DNA of 64,000 bases from Narthecium ossifragum (taxonomy: Eukaryota; Streptophyta; Magnoliopsida; Dioscoreales; Nartheciaceae), in assembly GCA_963920575.1 (NCBI GenBank), contig OY986972.1, positions 9,870,010-9,934,009 on the forward strand. The letters are read 5' to 3'. Of this stretch, positions 11,691-24,512 are shown in pieces; the first letter of the stretch is position 1, and each line of letters opens with the position of its first letter. Made by a program: the position numbers and the translations under genes. The notes under the pieces are model-generated. The model had not been told where the DNA came from and ran no database searches. It saw only the letters and a list, made by a program, of their open reading frames with translations.

Positions 11691-12312
11691 TCTAATCTGG
11701 TCAAAACCGGCCCAATCTGGTTGTAATTTGGTCAAGTCTGAATTGTTGGATCTGGGCATGATCGAGTTGAGCTGTGATTGAGCCTGATGGGCTGGATCTG
11801 ACTAGATCTGGATCATATTAGACTCAGATTTCTTGGTCGGGCTGAATCGGTTCAAGCCACTTGGTTCGATTGAACCAGTCCAGGCTGAAGGGACGTGCTT
11901 GTCGGGCAGACGACGGAAAGGCCAACGCGACGACGATTGAAGGGTCGTGAGGTGACTGGGATGCCGGATCGGGGGATGGATGGCGATTTGGAGGTCGGAG
12001 GCGGTGGCGTTGGGAGCTGGCGGCTCCGGATCCGAGAGGAGGAGATTGGGTTGGGGGTTCTGTCAGCAAGGAGAGGCGCGGAGGGAGAGGACGGCGTCGG
12101 GTGAGGTCGTGGTGGCGTCGGAGAGGAGCTCGAGAGGGAAGGGGACGATGAGAATGGACATTGTTGGGTGGTGCTGGTGCAGAATCCGAGAGAGGAGAAG
12201 AGCTTGGACGGAGATGGAGCACGTGGACGAGGTCGAGTGTGCTTGGGGAACGGTGTCGGGCCTCGTTGGATGGAGCGGAGTCGCCAGGAGCCATTGGATC
12301 TGGGGGGAACGG
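11691..12312. other. Host-level GC-rich block, right
   Basis: A 156-codon open frame lies on the minus strand (11824-12294) and overlapping ones lie on the plus strand; all are Pro/Ser/Arg-rich low complexity. No domain is recognised. It may be a gene's first exon or leader, or a transposon leader. The sequence continues at 13888 after F2 and at 52538 after element C. Confidence 0.3.
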
Positions 12313-13887
12313 TGATAAGTCACTAATTATTCCTAATTAAACCCCTTAAATTACCTTTGTTATGCATGGAGCAGGTGTATTTGATGATTTATTAGTTGAT
12401 TTCAGGTTTAAATAGGTTTTGAGAAGAAATACAAGAGTTTCGGCTAAGAAGATGAATTTATTTGATAAAGACTGCTTCGTCGCCTGTCAGGAAAATATTC
12501 GTCAGATATTCTGTATAAGTCCAAATATTCTAGAAATTAAGTACGTGATAGGAGACTTCAAGATCTACAATGTTTATGTTGGACACTTTGCGAGGTTCCT
12601 GATGGTGTGATAGCAGAATTGAAGAATACATGAAGATACATAAGCTGGAAAGCTGCACCGTCGATGCTGAAGAGAATATTCGCCAAATATTTTACATTAA
12701 TTAGAATATTATGAAATATTTTGGAGATGACAGAAGACTTCCAGATCTAGAACTTTCATGTTGAAGACTTTCTCAGATTCTGAACAGATTAGCTTCAGAA
12801 TTGATTACAAATCGGAATTCCGAGTATGAATTGAAGAATAAGGAAGCTGATTACGTGGCAGTTATTAACCCAGTCAAACTGGGAAGTCCGATCGATCGGT
12901 TTGAGTCCGATCGATCGCTCCGATGACGTCAGCAACCCGGAATTTAGGGAAATTAGAGTTTAAGTCCAAATATAACTCCTAATTTCGGGGTTGAGGGTTT
13001 CTAATATACAAGGGGGTTATTCCAGCCGAAAATTATCATCTTTTGGAGCACTTTTGGAGGAGAAGGTTAGGGTTTTGAAGACGGTGATCTTTCCGCGGGG
13101 ATCGACGGCTTCATCTTCTAAACCGATGGCTGATTTTCAAGAGATGAGTGGCTAGTTTTCTTATTCTTAGGAATACCATGAAACCCTAGTGTAACTTTTG
13201 ATATTTCTTAGTTGGATTTTTGTGAACTTCTCTAAGTATAATCTCATGAATATGATTTTAATGATTATAGAGTTGAAGGAACAGAGTTTCATTGACGTAT
13301 TATTAGTCTTACATGATGGTTGTACTTGAGTGTAGAGATTCATGAGATAGTTTGCATGTGGTTTGTGATTTACCTTTGAAATAATCTATGCTACGTGAAG
13401 ATAAGTCATGCTAAGGTCATTAGGAGTAGAATAACTTAAGATAATGGTAGGACCGAAGATGATTTATGCCAAACAAAGATAGGTTATGCCGTAGGGAACA
13501 TAAAACCTTCTTTTAGGGATTCGTGTGAGCTTGTAGCCATACGATCCATAATGCTTAGAGAAGTGATCAAGATGATAATTATGGAAGATTAAAGGTGAAA
13601 CTAGGGTGGATTGTGTATTTCCTAAGACATCTTTTTCCATCTGATTAAAACCTTAATATTTTCTTTTGCTTTTTTAGATAGTTTCAGTTAGATCAATCTA
13701 ACATTGAAGTGTTTGGTTTAGATCAAGAGTTTTGAGAATTGATTGTGGTTTTCCTAGTAATTCCCTGTGGTTCGACTCCGGATTTCACCACTAGTCTACC
13801 TAGTAGTATTAGTGATTGAACAAGGATATAAATTTAAGATTTGATTGAGGTTAGTAATGTTTTAACGACGACGTTTGCGAGCGATCA
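12313..13887 (+). mobile_element. Solo LTR F2 (Tat/Athila type)
   Basis: TGATAAGTCACTAATT to GAGCGATCA, 1575 bp, flanked by perfect duplications AACGG (12308-12312 and 13888-13892). It is colinear with the F1 LTRs. It carries two TCGA palindromes (CCGATCGATCGG at 12888-12899 and a neighbour) upstream of an AATATACAAGG TATA-like site near 13003. No internal region, so a solo LTR. Confidence 0.9.
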
Positions 13888-13952
13888 AACGGAGAATATG
13901 GATGTTGCGGCGGCGATGGGGAGGTTGCGATGGCGATGGGGAAAGGGTGGTC

Positions 13953-16195
13953 TGTGAGGAGCTGCCCCTCTACTCCAAGGTCGATCGCCTGGGTCAGGTC
14001 CGTGGCTCGTTTGCTTGTTTCCCGTCGAGGGCGCGATCCAATGGATCGCATTGTATTTGTAGGCCACAAGGTTAATTTGGTAAATTGTACCTTGTTGGTT
14101 TGTTTCACACCTGTGTAGTGCACACATAGCCCTATGTTTGATTTATGTGCTTGTTAGAACCTTAAGGGGGGCTGGGGATCGAAAGATTCGAGTTCGGGCA
14201 CGATAGCTCGTCTTCTGGATGACTGCCACACCTCGGATGATCAATCGGTCATCGATCGGGCTCGATATCAGCACCGCCTATGATGTGTCTAGATAAGGAA
14301 ACTGAACCGACGTTGGATGATCAATTGGTCAAACGATTGATTAGTGACGTGGACTATGGATCACCCTATGGGGTGATCGATCAGTCGAGAGCTTATAACA
14401 ACCCGCGGACCGCCTCTGTTTCTTTTCTTTTTGTTCCCTCTTCTTCTCAATTTTGATCTGGGGTTTGTGATTGTTTCAATCATTTGGGGAGCTAGAGGAA
14501 GAGATCTACACCCTCCTTTGACGGTTTGATTGAGAATCAAACGTGGATTAACGTAGTTTAGTATGTTTGTTCTTCAAACCTTAGATTAGGTGTTCTTCAT
14601 GGTTTTATTTGTTTGTTCTTCAATTAAAGTATGCTAGGTGATGCTTGGTAGCTTGATTATCACTTGATTAAAGTTTGGTAGGAATTGGTTTTGATTTGAT
14701 TAAGTAAGTTTTCCTTATGCTATTTTGGAATTTCCTTGTTTAATTAGAATAGTGGTGTTCTAACGTGATTTCCCAGCTGTACGTGCTTGGTATGAGTTGG
14801 TATTGAAACGTGATTTCCTTATGCAATTCTCTGAGTTAGCTGTCATTCCCAACCGGTTTCATGATTTTTGGACTTACGCATATTTTATGGGCATGTCAAG
14901 TTTCATATCGATCGAACAGCTACACTGAAAGATAAGATTTTTCGAGGTTTGCTATGGAATTGGTTTGATTTCAATGACTTGATTATCTTAATCTTATCTT
15001 AGATATAATGTTATTATATATGTTTAAGTCCGTGAGTGGTTTGTGGTTGAACCAGGGGAGTGTGTGACTCCCCTGGGATGTGTAGAATAAACGGGCCTTA
15101 AGTATGGCCTAAGCTTTGAGTATAATATTATTATATTGTTGTTTGCCTAGTTAGATGGGGTTGCTTCACGTTGCTTGTTTCCTTTGTGAACTGGCAGGCA
15201 GCTGGTGGTGTTACCGCTGAAACAGTTCCCTGACCTTACTTATCTGTTCACCACCCGAGCCGGTAGGGTGCCGGGCCCAGACCTTGTTTATTATATCATC
15301 ACATGTGTTGTATGCTTACCTGCTTATCTGTGTGTGTTCATAGGATGCATTGTTGATTGTGCATTAGATGCATAAGGATAGGGCGTGGGCGATGGGCTGA
15401 TCGCCGATCTGAGGTTTTTGGGTAGCTCGGATCTAGCTCTAGGACCGTGGCGGGTAGCATGGTCTAGAATCGGATGGTAGTATTTAGTCGATATCAATGG
15501 TAGGCTTAGATGACTTGAATACATGTTGATTGAGGTTTAGAGGTTGTGTCGGCCTCGAGCCGGGTTCTGAGGTGTAGCCGGTGTCCAGCGTTCCACGACT
15601 CTTGAGTAGAGGGTGTGCCAACTCAGTGGTGTCATTTTCCGCTAGCAGTGTCGGGTTCCTACTTGTGAGTCAGCAGTGTTGGTTTCCTGTTACTGAGTGT
15701 GACACAGCATGTGACCAGTTCTTCTGGAAGACCATGACTGAGGCCTTCACGGACACACGGTGGAGTTTTGGGGCCCATGTTTACACCCAGTCGTAGTATA
15801 ATTTTCCTGCTGAACTTAGTTGCTCACTCCTACCCGGGCTACATTTTGCAGGTGCAGGCGTTAGCTCCTCTTTGGTGGCCCCAACCGGGCAGGTGTTTCG
15901 TAGCGCGGCGGCGTCTAGCGGTGCTTGAGTAGCGGTGATCATCGTCTCCCTTTTTGTTATAGTTAGTCTCATACGGGATATGATGTATATGACTATTGTA
16001 TCCTTTTGACGATTTTGAATTATTATATTATCTCTGTTGAGGTTGGTTAATTAACTGCTTAAATTAGGATACTTGTGGATAGTTTAGGGAGACCAGTAGA
16101 TTAAAGAGAACCCTCGGCAAAACTTTTCCGCACTTAGTTAGGTTTTGGTTCGTGTCGCCAAGCCCGGTTGGGCCTTCGCGGGTCATGGCGCGACA
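13953..16195 (+). mobile_element. Element C 5' LTR
   Basis: TGTGAGGAGCTGCCC to GGTCATGGCGCGACA, 2243 bp. It is 282 bp shorter than its partner at 50008-52532, chiefly because sequence equivalent to about 50930-51120 is missing. It contains ATCGATCG-type motifs at 14230-14400 upstream of GAGCTTATAAC (possible TATA). The very end is followed by the primer-binding site, which proves this is the 5' copy. Confidence 0.85.
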
Positions 16196-16197
16196 AC

Positions 16198-16210
16198 TTG
16201 GTATCAGAGC
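16198..16210 (+). other. Primer-binding site of element C
   Basis: TTGGTATCAGAGC, two bases after the LTR end. This is the classical plant Ty3/gypsy site complementary to the 3' end of initiator methionine tRNA. Confidence 0.9.
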
Positions 16211-16292
16211 ATAGGCTGTAGGTCCCAAGGATAGGATCCAAATTCGGCTGATTTTTGATGAGTGGACGCTCGTTTGTCGTTGGTGATTGCGT

Positions 16293-16370
16293 AGATGCCG
16301 GGAGCTCGAGGCCGGCCTTCGGTTGTTGGTTGGGGTGGGGCACGACCCGGTCGACCCGCTTGACCAGACA
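16293..16370 (+). pseudogene. Element C gag, first codons
   Basis: ATGCCGGGAGCTCGAGG begins a short frame 83 bp after the PBS and runs into LTR B1 at 16371. A TGA stop occurs before the junction. The gag resumes at 23477. Confidence 0.55.
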
Positions 16371-16654
16371 TGTGAGGGCCCGTCCCTCTAACCTGGCTCT
16401 ACCGCGTGCGTCGAGGGCCGTTTTCCTGTTGGTTTGATTCCTCATCGGGTACGATCGGGCGATCGTATGGTGGTTTTTAGCCCTAGGGGCATTTTGGTAA
16501 ATATGCCCTCTGGAGGTCAGTTTCACACCCACGTTACACGCACGGCCTTGGATTGATGTATGTGAATGATTAGAGCCTTAAGGGTGCTTTCGATCGAAAG
16601 ATCGGAGCTCGATCGGGAAAGATCGAATTGGACGGCCGAGATCGGTCATGATCT

Positions 16655-16664
16655 CTATATATAG
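16655..16664 (+). promoter_or_regulatory. TATA box of LTR B1
   Basis: CTATATATAG, 285 bp into the LTR. The same site occurs in B2 (44485-44494) and on the minus strand in the LTR of element E (about 41094-41105). TTCGATCGAAAGATC and related palindromes lie 40-80 bp upstream. Confidence 0.65.
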
Positions 16665-17225
16665 CATGTCCCTTTCTCTCTCTTTTCTTCTTCCCTGTCA
16701 TTGTCTCCTTCTCTCTCTTTCTCTCTCCAACCGGCTGAGCTAGGGCTTGGAGACGCGAGCTTCGAGGAGCGGATCTTGGTGGTTGAACTGGTTGGACGCG
16801 TGGAGGAGCTGCCCTACTTGCTCAAGTAGGTGTTTCTACCTCGATCTTGTGATCGGGTTCTTCTAAAATAGGTTTATTGTGTTTTTGATGTAGGAATATA
16901 TGTAAGACTGTTGTGTAGTTCAATGCAAGAGTGTTATAGCATGTGTACAGTAGCTCTATTTCTTGGTTTTCATATTTTATCGGACGATTTCCATATTATC
17001 GCCGTTTTGCCGGTTTTCGGCCGTTTTGACCTAGGTTTGGGATTTAACCATTAAAATCATGTTTTTCTTCGCTCTAAAATCTTCTCCATCATTTATTACG
17101 CATGCTTGCAAAGTTTCATTAATTTCTAACAAGATTTGATCATTCAAATCCAAGAAATTGGATTTCCGGCACTGTTCCATTCCGCCTTTTCCATTCTGCG
17201 GGCTCCCTCTCTTTTCCATTCCGCC

Positions 17226-17412
17226 TCGTGGTCGACCGTCGGATTGACCGTCGCATTGTCCGTGAGGCTCTGTCTCGTTTTGGGCCTTCCACGGTCGATG
17301 TACCGATCGACCGTGGCCCTTATGCTTTTCCCTCGTTTGGCCCCACGGTCAACCGTCGAATCGACCGTGGCCTCACGGTCGACCGTCGGATAGACCGTCG
17401 CATCGACCGTGG
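17226..17412. repeat. GGTCGACC-type palindrome array in LTR B1
   Basis: About ten half or full sites built on ACGGTCGACCGT and CCGTCGGATCGACCGTCGC. Sites alternate CACGGTCGACCGTC with GATCGACCGTGG. The corresponding part of element E's LTR (40219-40563) has the same array, but B2 (45035-45110) retains only a few units. Confidence 0.8.
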
Positions 17413-18013
17413 GCCGCTGAGCTGTGTTTTCTGGTTTCCTTTGATTGGTTTTCATTCATGATGGATATCCAATCATGTTTGGAAGCATACACGTTGTTTT
17501 CGCGGGATTTCTATCGAGATTGGGAATTGAATCGGGAATTTAACCTCTTGATGAATTTACGGTCTTTACTCGCATTTAAATACTTGGTTGATAGTAGTTT
17601 AAATGCTTATTGCTTCTGTGAGGATCTGTCCCTCTATTCCTGTAGCTCGTTGCTGACCATAAGGGCAATTTGGTAAATTGGGCCTCATCGGTTAGTTTCT
17701 CACTCGTGTGCACACACTGACCTTGTTTGGTGTTAGTGTTTGTTTAGAGTGGTTTGGTGGACCCGGGATTGGAAGATACCAGCTCGGGCGCACGGAAGCC
17801 TGGCTGGCGGCCCTTGAGCGACCGATCGCTCCTTGGAGCGATCGATCGCTATTGTGCCGAGTCGGTGGGTTGTCCTTCGAGCGGACGGCCGTCATCGTGG
17901 CCGTCGCTCTCCCCTGTCAGAAGGGGAGGACTTTCCCTCCACTCCTCTTCTTTTTCCCCGGCCTTCCCGGCTTTCCCCGACCTCTTCTCTTCCTTCTCTT
18001 CCTTCTCTTCTCT

Positions 18014-20455
18014 TGTGAGGACCTGTCCCTCTACCCCTGTGGCTCGTTGTAGACCGCAAGGGCAATTTGGTAAATTGTGCCTTGTTGGTTTGTTTCACAC
18101 CCGCGTGTGCACACACTGGCCTTGTATGTGTTAGTGTTTGTTTAGAATGGCTAGGTGGACCCGGGATCGAAAGATCCGGACTTGGGCTTGAGTTCTTGCC
18201 CAAGTTTAGCTTTCAGCACACAAAGGATCGATCCTTTATGGCTAAGGGATCGATCCTCTTCCTGCCAGAAAGCCTTGTGAATCGTCATGAAGGATCGATC
18301 CTCCCTTGAGGAAGGATCGATCATTCATAAGTCGGTTGGTTTTCTGCTTCGCGAGGACGGCCGCCGTTGGCCGTCGCTCTCTCTTGTCAGAGGGGGAGGA
18401 CTTTCCCTCCCCTCCCCCAGCTTTTTCCCCTCTTTCCCGGCTGTCCCCTCCCCCCTTTTCCCTCCTTTTCTTCCCCTCTTCCTCCTCCTTTCTTCTTCTT
18501 CTTCTCTTCTCTTCTCCCCCGAAGCTCTGCTCTTCCCCTGTTCCGGCAGCCAAGCTTCATCTCTTCCGTTCTCCCTCCTCCGACCATCAAATTGGGTGTT
18601 CTTTGGCTCGTTGGATTCGTGACAACGAGAGGAAGATCCCTGAAGTGGTTTGGAGGCTTGGTGATCAACTCGTGGGGAATCAGCCGAGGAAAGCGCAGCT
18701 AGGTAGGGTTATACCTACTGATGTTTATTTCGGGTGTTCTTGAAATCTAGCCGTTGGATCTTGTTGAACCTTGCTTTGTTGGATTCCTTATAACTGCTAG
18801 AATTACTGATTTAAGTTTCATGTTGATCAGTTGAGATTTGAGTAGGTTTTATGCATTATTAGCCTCGGATTTTTGGTTTTCTGCTGTTCTTGAGAAACAG
18901 CCGGCTTGCGGCGAGTTTTCCGGCCGTTGAGTACATGATCTTGGCTTTTCATAAACATAAGAGTTGTAGAGCTATTCGTTAGCTTTCCATTCCATCTTGT
19001 TTCGTATTTTTTAAATTTTTCTACGAATTGTTATGAATTGTTTTCTGAAGGGCTGCGTTTCCGAAATTAAATGGGAAGCTGGTTTGACGCCTTAGGATCG
19101 ATCCCAATTTTGGTAGGATCGATCCCAAGGCTGGCTGAAGGTGTTTCATGATTTATATTTAGCGATTTTGATTAATGCTTTCCCGTTAATCCAACCGTTG
19201 GATGTTTGTGGATTTTGGATATGTTGATCCAGGTATATACACCTACTGGTGGCTAAGTTGGATCTTGAATCCGACGTGGTTTGGACGTCGGATCGACGGG
19301 ATCAATTAGCCCCTAAGTAGAGATTTATGGGTTTTGAATATAATATTATATTTCGGAATATAATATTATATTGTTTACTGTCCTTCATCGTTTTCGGGGT
19401 TGCTTCCCGTTGCAGGAGTCCGCGGTTGACGGTTGCGGTATCGTCGTAATGCCGAGACCCGCTGCGGATCGGCTGGCAGCGGTTGGTGGTACCGCTGCAT
19501 CGATCCAGTAGACTTATATGATGCTGGACATACTGTTGCATGCCTTTCCTATTATTTGTGTATGTCATAGCATGCATTGTTGTTGTGTGCATTAGTTGCA
19601 TTGGTTAGGGCGTGGGTGATCTTTGGGTCGCCGTCCCGAGCCTGGAAGCTCGGACTTAGCCCTAGGACCGGGGTTGGGTAGTTTGGACCCGGTTGGAATT
19701 GTGGTGTCCAGTCGATTCAATGATATGCTTAGATGACTGGTACACTTGTGGCTTGATGATTGTAGAGGTCGTGTCGGCCTCGAGTCGGAGGCTGAGGTGT
19801 AGCCGGTGTTCCACTGTGTCGACTCTTGAGTGGTGGAAACGGCCCCCTCAGCGGTGCCATTTCCCGCCTGCAGTGCCGGTTACCTGCATGTGAGTCAGCA
19901 GTGTTTGTTGAGCTTACTGTGTGCTGCTCCTGGGCACCAGGGACACGCGGTGGGGTTATGGGACCCCTGTATACACCCAGATCCTACTCGAGGGCGACAC
20001 TCTTGCGTTTCCCTCTTCCTTCTGTGTGTCGTAGTGTAGATCCCTACTGAGCTTAGTGCTCACACCTACCCGAACTGCGTTTGCAGGTGCAGGCGGCAGT
20101 TCTTCTTCTGTGGCCCCTACCGGGCAGTTGGTTGGCGGTGCGGCGGCGCCAGGTGGGCTTGAGAGGTGGTGATCGTTTATTGCTTTTATACCCTAAGTTA
20201 GATAGTCTCATACGGGAGTAATGTTGTATTTGAATCTTCCCCTCTCCGAGGATATGTATATTAACACTTTGAGTTTTAAATCTGTGGTTCGAGATTTGGC
20301 TTTTTTTATAATATTGTTTTATAGAGGGTGCTTTTGGTGAATTGCTAGGGAGACCAATAGGTTAGAGGGAACCCTCGCCGTTCTTTTTCCGCGTTGGTTA
20401 GGTTCCGGTTCACGTCGCCCGGCCCGGTTGGGCTTTCGCGGGTCGGGGCGCGACA
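18014..20455 (+). mobile_element. Solo LTR A2
   Basis: TGTGAGGACCTGTCC to GGGTCGGGGCGCGACA, 2442 bp, uninterrupted, with perfect duplications TCTCT (18009-18013 and 20456-20460). This is the best complete reference for family A in the window. It sits inside A1, so it is the youngest of the three stacked solo LTRs. Confidence 0.93.
18222..18334. repeat. Palindrome cluster in A2
   Basis: AAAGGATCGATCCTTT (18222-18237) is a perfect 16-bp palindrome. GGGATCGATCCT, AAGGATCGATCCTC and AAGGATCGATCATT follow. A downstream pair with AGGATCGATCC recurs near 19093-19123 in the same LTR. Confidence 0.85.
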
Positions 20456-23400
20456 TCTCTTCTCTTCTTCTTCTTTCCTTCTCTTCTTCGCGCGGAAGCT
20501 CTGCTCTTCCCCTGTTTTTCGGCAACTCCTTCTCCTCCACCGTTCTCCCTCCTCCGGCCACCGTTTTGGGAGCTTGACGGCTCGTTGGAACCGTGGCGGC
20601 GTGAGGAAGGTCCCTGCCATGGTTTGGAGCTTGGTTAGCGGCTGTTTAGCGGGGAATCAGCCGAGGTTTAGCGTTACCGGTAGGTTTCTACTTACTGATG
20701 TTGTTTAATGGGTTTCTCTTAATCTAGCCGTTAGATCTGGTTGATCTTGGTGTTGTTAGATACATCTTGCCTAGTAGAATTTCTGGTATAAGTTTCATGA
20801 TCTTTGGTTGAGATTTTAGTAGGATTTATGCATGATTAATATCGGATTTTCCGGTTTCTGCTGTTCTTGAAGAACAGCCGGCTTGCGGCGCGTTTTTCGG
20901 CCAGTACGTGCATACGCTTGGGTTGTGATGAGAATAAGAGTTGTAGATCTCTTAGTTAACTTTCCATTCCAGCTTATTTCATATTTTTAAGATTTTACGA
21001 CGATTTGTTAGCAATTGATTGCTGGAGGGCTGCGTTGCAGCAAGGACTTGGTAAGTTAGTTTGATTAGCGATTTTGATTAGTGTTTTCCCGTTAATCTAG
21101 CCGTTGGATGATTCTGGATTTTTGATATGTTGATCCATGCATGTAGATCTACGAAAGTCTAAGTTGGATCTTGAATCCGATGTCATTTGGATGTCGGATC
21201 GAGGGGGTCAACTAGCTGCTATGTGGAGAATGTTTGGTGTTTTAGATATAATATTATATGTTTGGATTATAATATTATATTTTTACTATTCATCAACGGT
21301 TTCGGGGTTACTTTCATGTTGCAGGAGTCCGCAGTTGACGGTCATGATACCGTCGTAATGCCGGGACCCGCTGTGGATTGGCTGGCAGCGGTGGGTAGTA
21401 CCGCTGCAGCGATCCGGTTGACTGTATGCATAAACTGTTATTTGTTATCGCTTTGTGGTTAACCGGGGGAATCATTAACCCTCGGGAATGCTTAGTATAA
21501 ATGGGCCATGGGTTATGCCCTTGATCCTTTATCGCTTTGTGGTTAACCGAGGGAGTCATGGACCTCGGGAATGCTTAGTATAAATGGGCCATGGGTTATG
21601 CCCTTGATCCCTTATTGCTTTGTGGTTAACCGAGGGAGTCATGGACTTCGGTAATGTCTAGTATAAACTGTTGCATGCATTGTTGTTTGTGCATTAGATG
21701 GCTAGGGTTTAACTGTGGTGTTGTTAGCCTGTTGTATGGGGTAGTGTTAGCTCTGTTGCTTGGAGTGCTGAGACTTGATTGTCATAACCACGGTTGTTCC
21801 GCCAAGTGTGGAGGTCCCACTTGGGGAGGGGCGTCCTACAGGTATCGTCATGTCCACCCTGTGTCAGGGAATGTCGGAGTGCGTCCACCCTTGAACAGTG
21901 GCTATCGGATGGACGTACTTTGGACAGGTACCCTTCGAGTTATTGACGGGATTTATGGGGTCCTTGACAGGCCTTAGTACTTGGCATAGAGTTAGTTTAG
22001 TTGCAGTTTTCCCTTCCTTGTGTGTGACGTAGAGTAGAACCCTACTGAGCTTAGTGCTCACTCCTACCCGGGCGGCGTTTGCAGGTGCAGGTACCAGCTC
22101 TCCTGCGGTGGGCCCCAGTTGCTCGTCTTGCGGTGGCGCGTCGACGTCAGGGCATGTTTGAGGGCTAGGATGGTTTCCGCTGTGCTTTTCAGGAGACTAC
22201 TGATGATGTAACTTCTTTTTTAGTTTTATACATCTGTTGTACTTAAGGACTGTTTATGTAAATCCTGTTGTAACTCTATCTTATGTACAATTTTGTAATA
22301 ATAGGAGTTGTTAGATTTACTTTTGTCCTCTTACTGCTTGTTGTAACTGTTTCCACCAGTTGCTGTTAGTAAATGTAGGACCACCCCCCCCCCCCCCCTC
22401 GTGTCCCGGTCCGGGTGGGTCTTTCGGGCCGGGGTGCGACAGCTTCCCTAGCCGTTAGCTAACTATGAATGTTGGCTAACGAGGTATTGTGGAACCTTAG
22501 CCCGTTGCCGGCGAGTGTCGAGGGCTATTGTATAACTGTTGAACCTATAACTGATGTTGTGGCATATAGAGACATCTAGGATAGATGTTTGCGTAGGTTC
22601 ATGCATTGTATGCATTAGAGACATGTCAGGATTGATCGCCGATCCTAAGCTCTCAGGTAGCTCGGATCTAGCCTTAGGACCGTGGCTAGGTAGTCAGGAT
22701 TAGGGCATGATTGTATAATTGGAATCTTATGCTATCGAGGATGTATTATCGTTGGCTATGATCATTGCTTTGAAGTTTAGAGGTCGTGTTGTCTTCCCAA
22801 GGCTAAGCTCTAAGGATGGATGTCGATGCGTTCCCGACGTGAGTCCCCAAGGCATGGGAATCCTGCTTGGGTAGGGGTGATCCTGCATGTTACTGTTCCG
22901 TGGCCTCCTGGTGACTTGTTCAGGAGAGAGGTTTCATGGCAGGAGCCCTTGGGACATCGATAGGGGTTGTGGGACCATGTAGCATTCCTTAGGCTTGAGT
23001 GGGGAGACAACACCGTTGTTGTTTTCCTCCTTTCAATGTGCCGTAGCGTAGAACCCTACTGAGCTTATCGCTCACTCCTACCGGGGCTGCGTTTGCAGGT
23101 GCAGGCGCCATTTCTTCCGCAGTAGAGCCGGCGAGATCAGTGTTTGGCGGCGCAACAACTTTCAGAGGCGTCTGAGGTTGCTGCAGGATGACTGTTGTAC
23201 TTTTTGATAGTTTTGTATATTATAAATATTTTCGAGGATTTTTGGATTATATGTATTATATCTTTTCCCTTGGAGGAGTTTGATAAGAATTGTAGTCATA
23301 TGTTTAAACAGTACAACTTTATGTATTTATGAATTGAATTACAGCTTTACCTCTGGAGTTTAAATTGTTTAAGTTTATCTCTATTGATCGCAAATGTATC

Positions 23401-23476
23401 ACGCCAGTTGGATGTGAATAGTGATAGGAACCCTCACACCTCGTCCTGGATGGGTTTTCTGGGTCGGGGTGTGACA

Positions 23477-24512
23477 AGATAGGGTGGCACTTGTCAGAGA
23501 GGTCCGAGCTAAGCTGGCTACGCCATCACCAGTGACGGTTTCGGTCGCACAGGAGGAGGCCTTTCTCGCCGAAGAGAGGGTTGTCACTCTTGTCGACGGA
23601 CAGATTGCTGCAACGGTCATGATGGATTTTCAACGGCTCAACGCGCCTAGGTTTAGTGGTGAGACTACAGATCAAACAATAGTGGATGGCTGGCTTAGGG
23701 GAGTCACGCGCGTCCCGGATGCTCTCTTCGTCGAGGATGACCGGATCCGGGTCACCCTCACGGCATTTTAGCTCGACGGAGACGCTCTTGACTGGTGGAG
23801 CACCACCGAGCACACCCTTGACAGAGAGGGGTCGTTGTGGGAGGAGTTAAGGGTGATGTTCTTTAACGTGCACTTTTCGGAGAGTACCAGTCCCTTTTGT
23901 AGGGTACTCGCTCTGTTCAGTAGTATGCGGCCCGGTTCACACGTCTGGTCCGGTTTGCGGGGGCAGTGGCAGCAGATCCGACAGTCATGGCATGGCAGTT
24001 CTAGTGGGCAATTTGTCCAGAGATCAGGCGGCAGACTACCTCCTACCGCTTCCAGACGTACCCAACAGTTATGAACTGTGCCTTAGCAGTAGAGGCGCAG
24101 TTGCAGGATGAGAGGTGCCGGGCAGTTCCACCGACATTCTCTACCAGAACACCACAGAGACCCCAGGTCAGCGGGGGACTCGGCAAAGGCCAGCAACGGC
24201 GTCCGCGACACTTTCGGCTGCAGTCGTGGTGACCTCAGTAGTTTCAGCCGTAGTTACCAAGTCCAGCAGGCCAGTTTCTCCTGACGCCCGGGCCTTCTGG
24301 GCGGGCTTCGTCAGGGGGAGGCTAGGGTCAGCAGCCTGATGGCGCGTTAGTTACGTGCTTCCAGTGCGAGCAGCTGGGCCACTTCCAAAGGGACTTTCAC
24401 CTGCGAGATGTGTGGGGCGCTATGCCGCAGGGCAGTCGAGACGGAGGATCCAGTGCTTGGCAGTGGAGCAGTGGTGGGCGCGGATTAGGGACTGCACCGA
24501 GGCGCTCCAGAG
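23477..24512 (+). pseudogene. Element C gag (decayed)
   Basis: Resumes after LTR B1. The frame at 23484-23771 contains the Ty3 gag core (NAPRFSG, then DGWLRG and VPDALFVEDDRIRVTL). A TAG at 23769-23771 precedes LDGDALDWW, which continues in frame to about 23930. Frameshifts follow. A zinc knuckle is readable at 24356-24397 as CFQCEQLGHFQRDF: its fourth metal ligand, normally Cys, is Phe. The nucleocapsid would not bind zinc properly. The 3' end merges with the protease frame. Confidence 0.85.

Larger units (their letters stand above)
17617..22441 (+). mobile_element. Solo LTR A1, split by A2
   Basis: TGTGAGGATCTGTCC to GGGCCGGGGTGCGACA with perfect duplications GCTTC (17612-17616 and 22442-22446). 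Without A2 it is about 2.38 kb. Its own U3 palindrome is AGCGATCGATCGCT (17837-17850). It contains 2.5 copies of an 83-bp tandem unit (about 21445-21660) and a run of 17 C near 22382-22398. It inserted into B1. Confidence 0.9.
16371..23476 (+). mobile_element. Solo LTR B1, split by A1
   Basis: TGTGAGGGCCCGTCC at 16371; end GGGTCGGGGTGTGACA at 23476. Removing A1 (17617-22441) leaves about 2.28 kb, colinear with the complete B2 LTR (44201-46363). Flanks are AGACA (16366-16370) and AGATA (23477-23481), a duplication with one later change. It interrupts gag of element C. Confidence 0.85.

Noticed and set aside
11824..12294. 156-codon minus-strand frame
   Set aside because: Low-complexity Pro/Ser/Arg product with equally long frames on the other strand; not enough for a CDS call.
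17754..18743. Several overlapping Ser/Pro/Phe-rich frames on both strands
   Set aside because: They lie in CT-rich LTR sequence and cross the junction between A1 and A2, so they cannot be genes.
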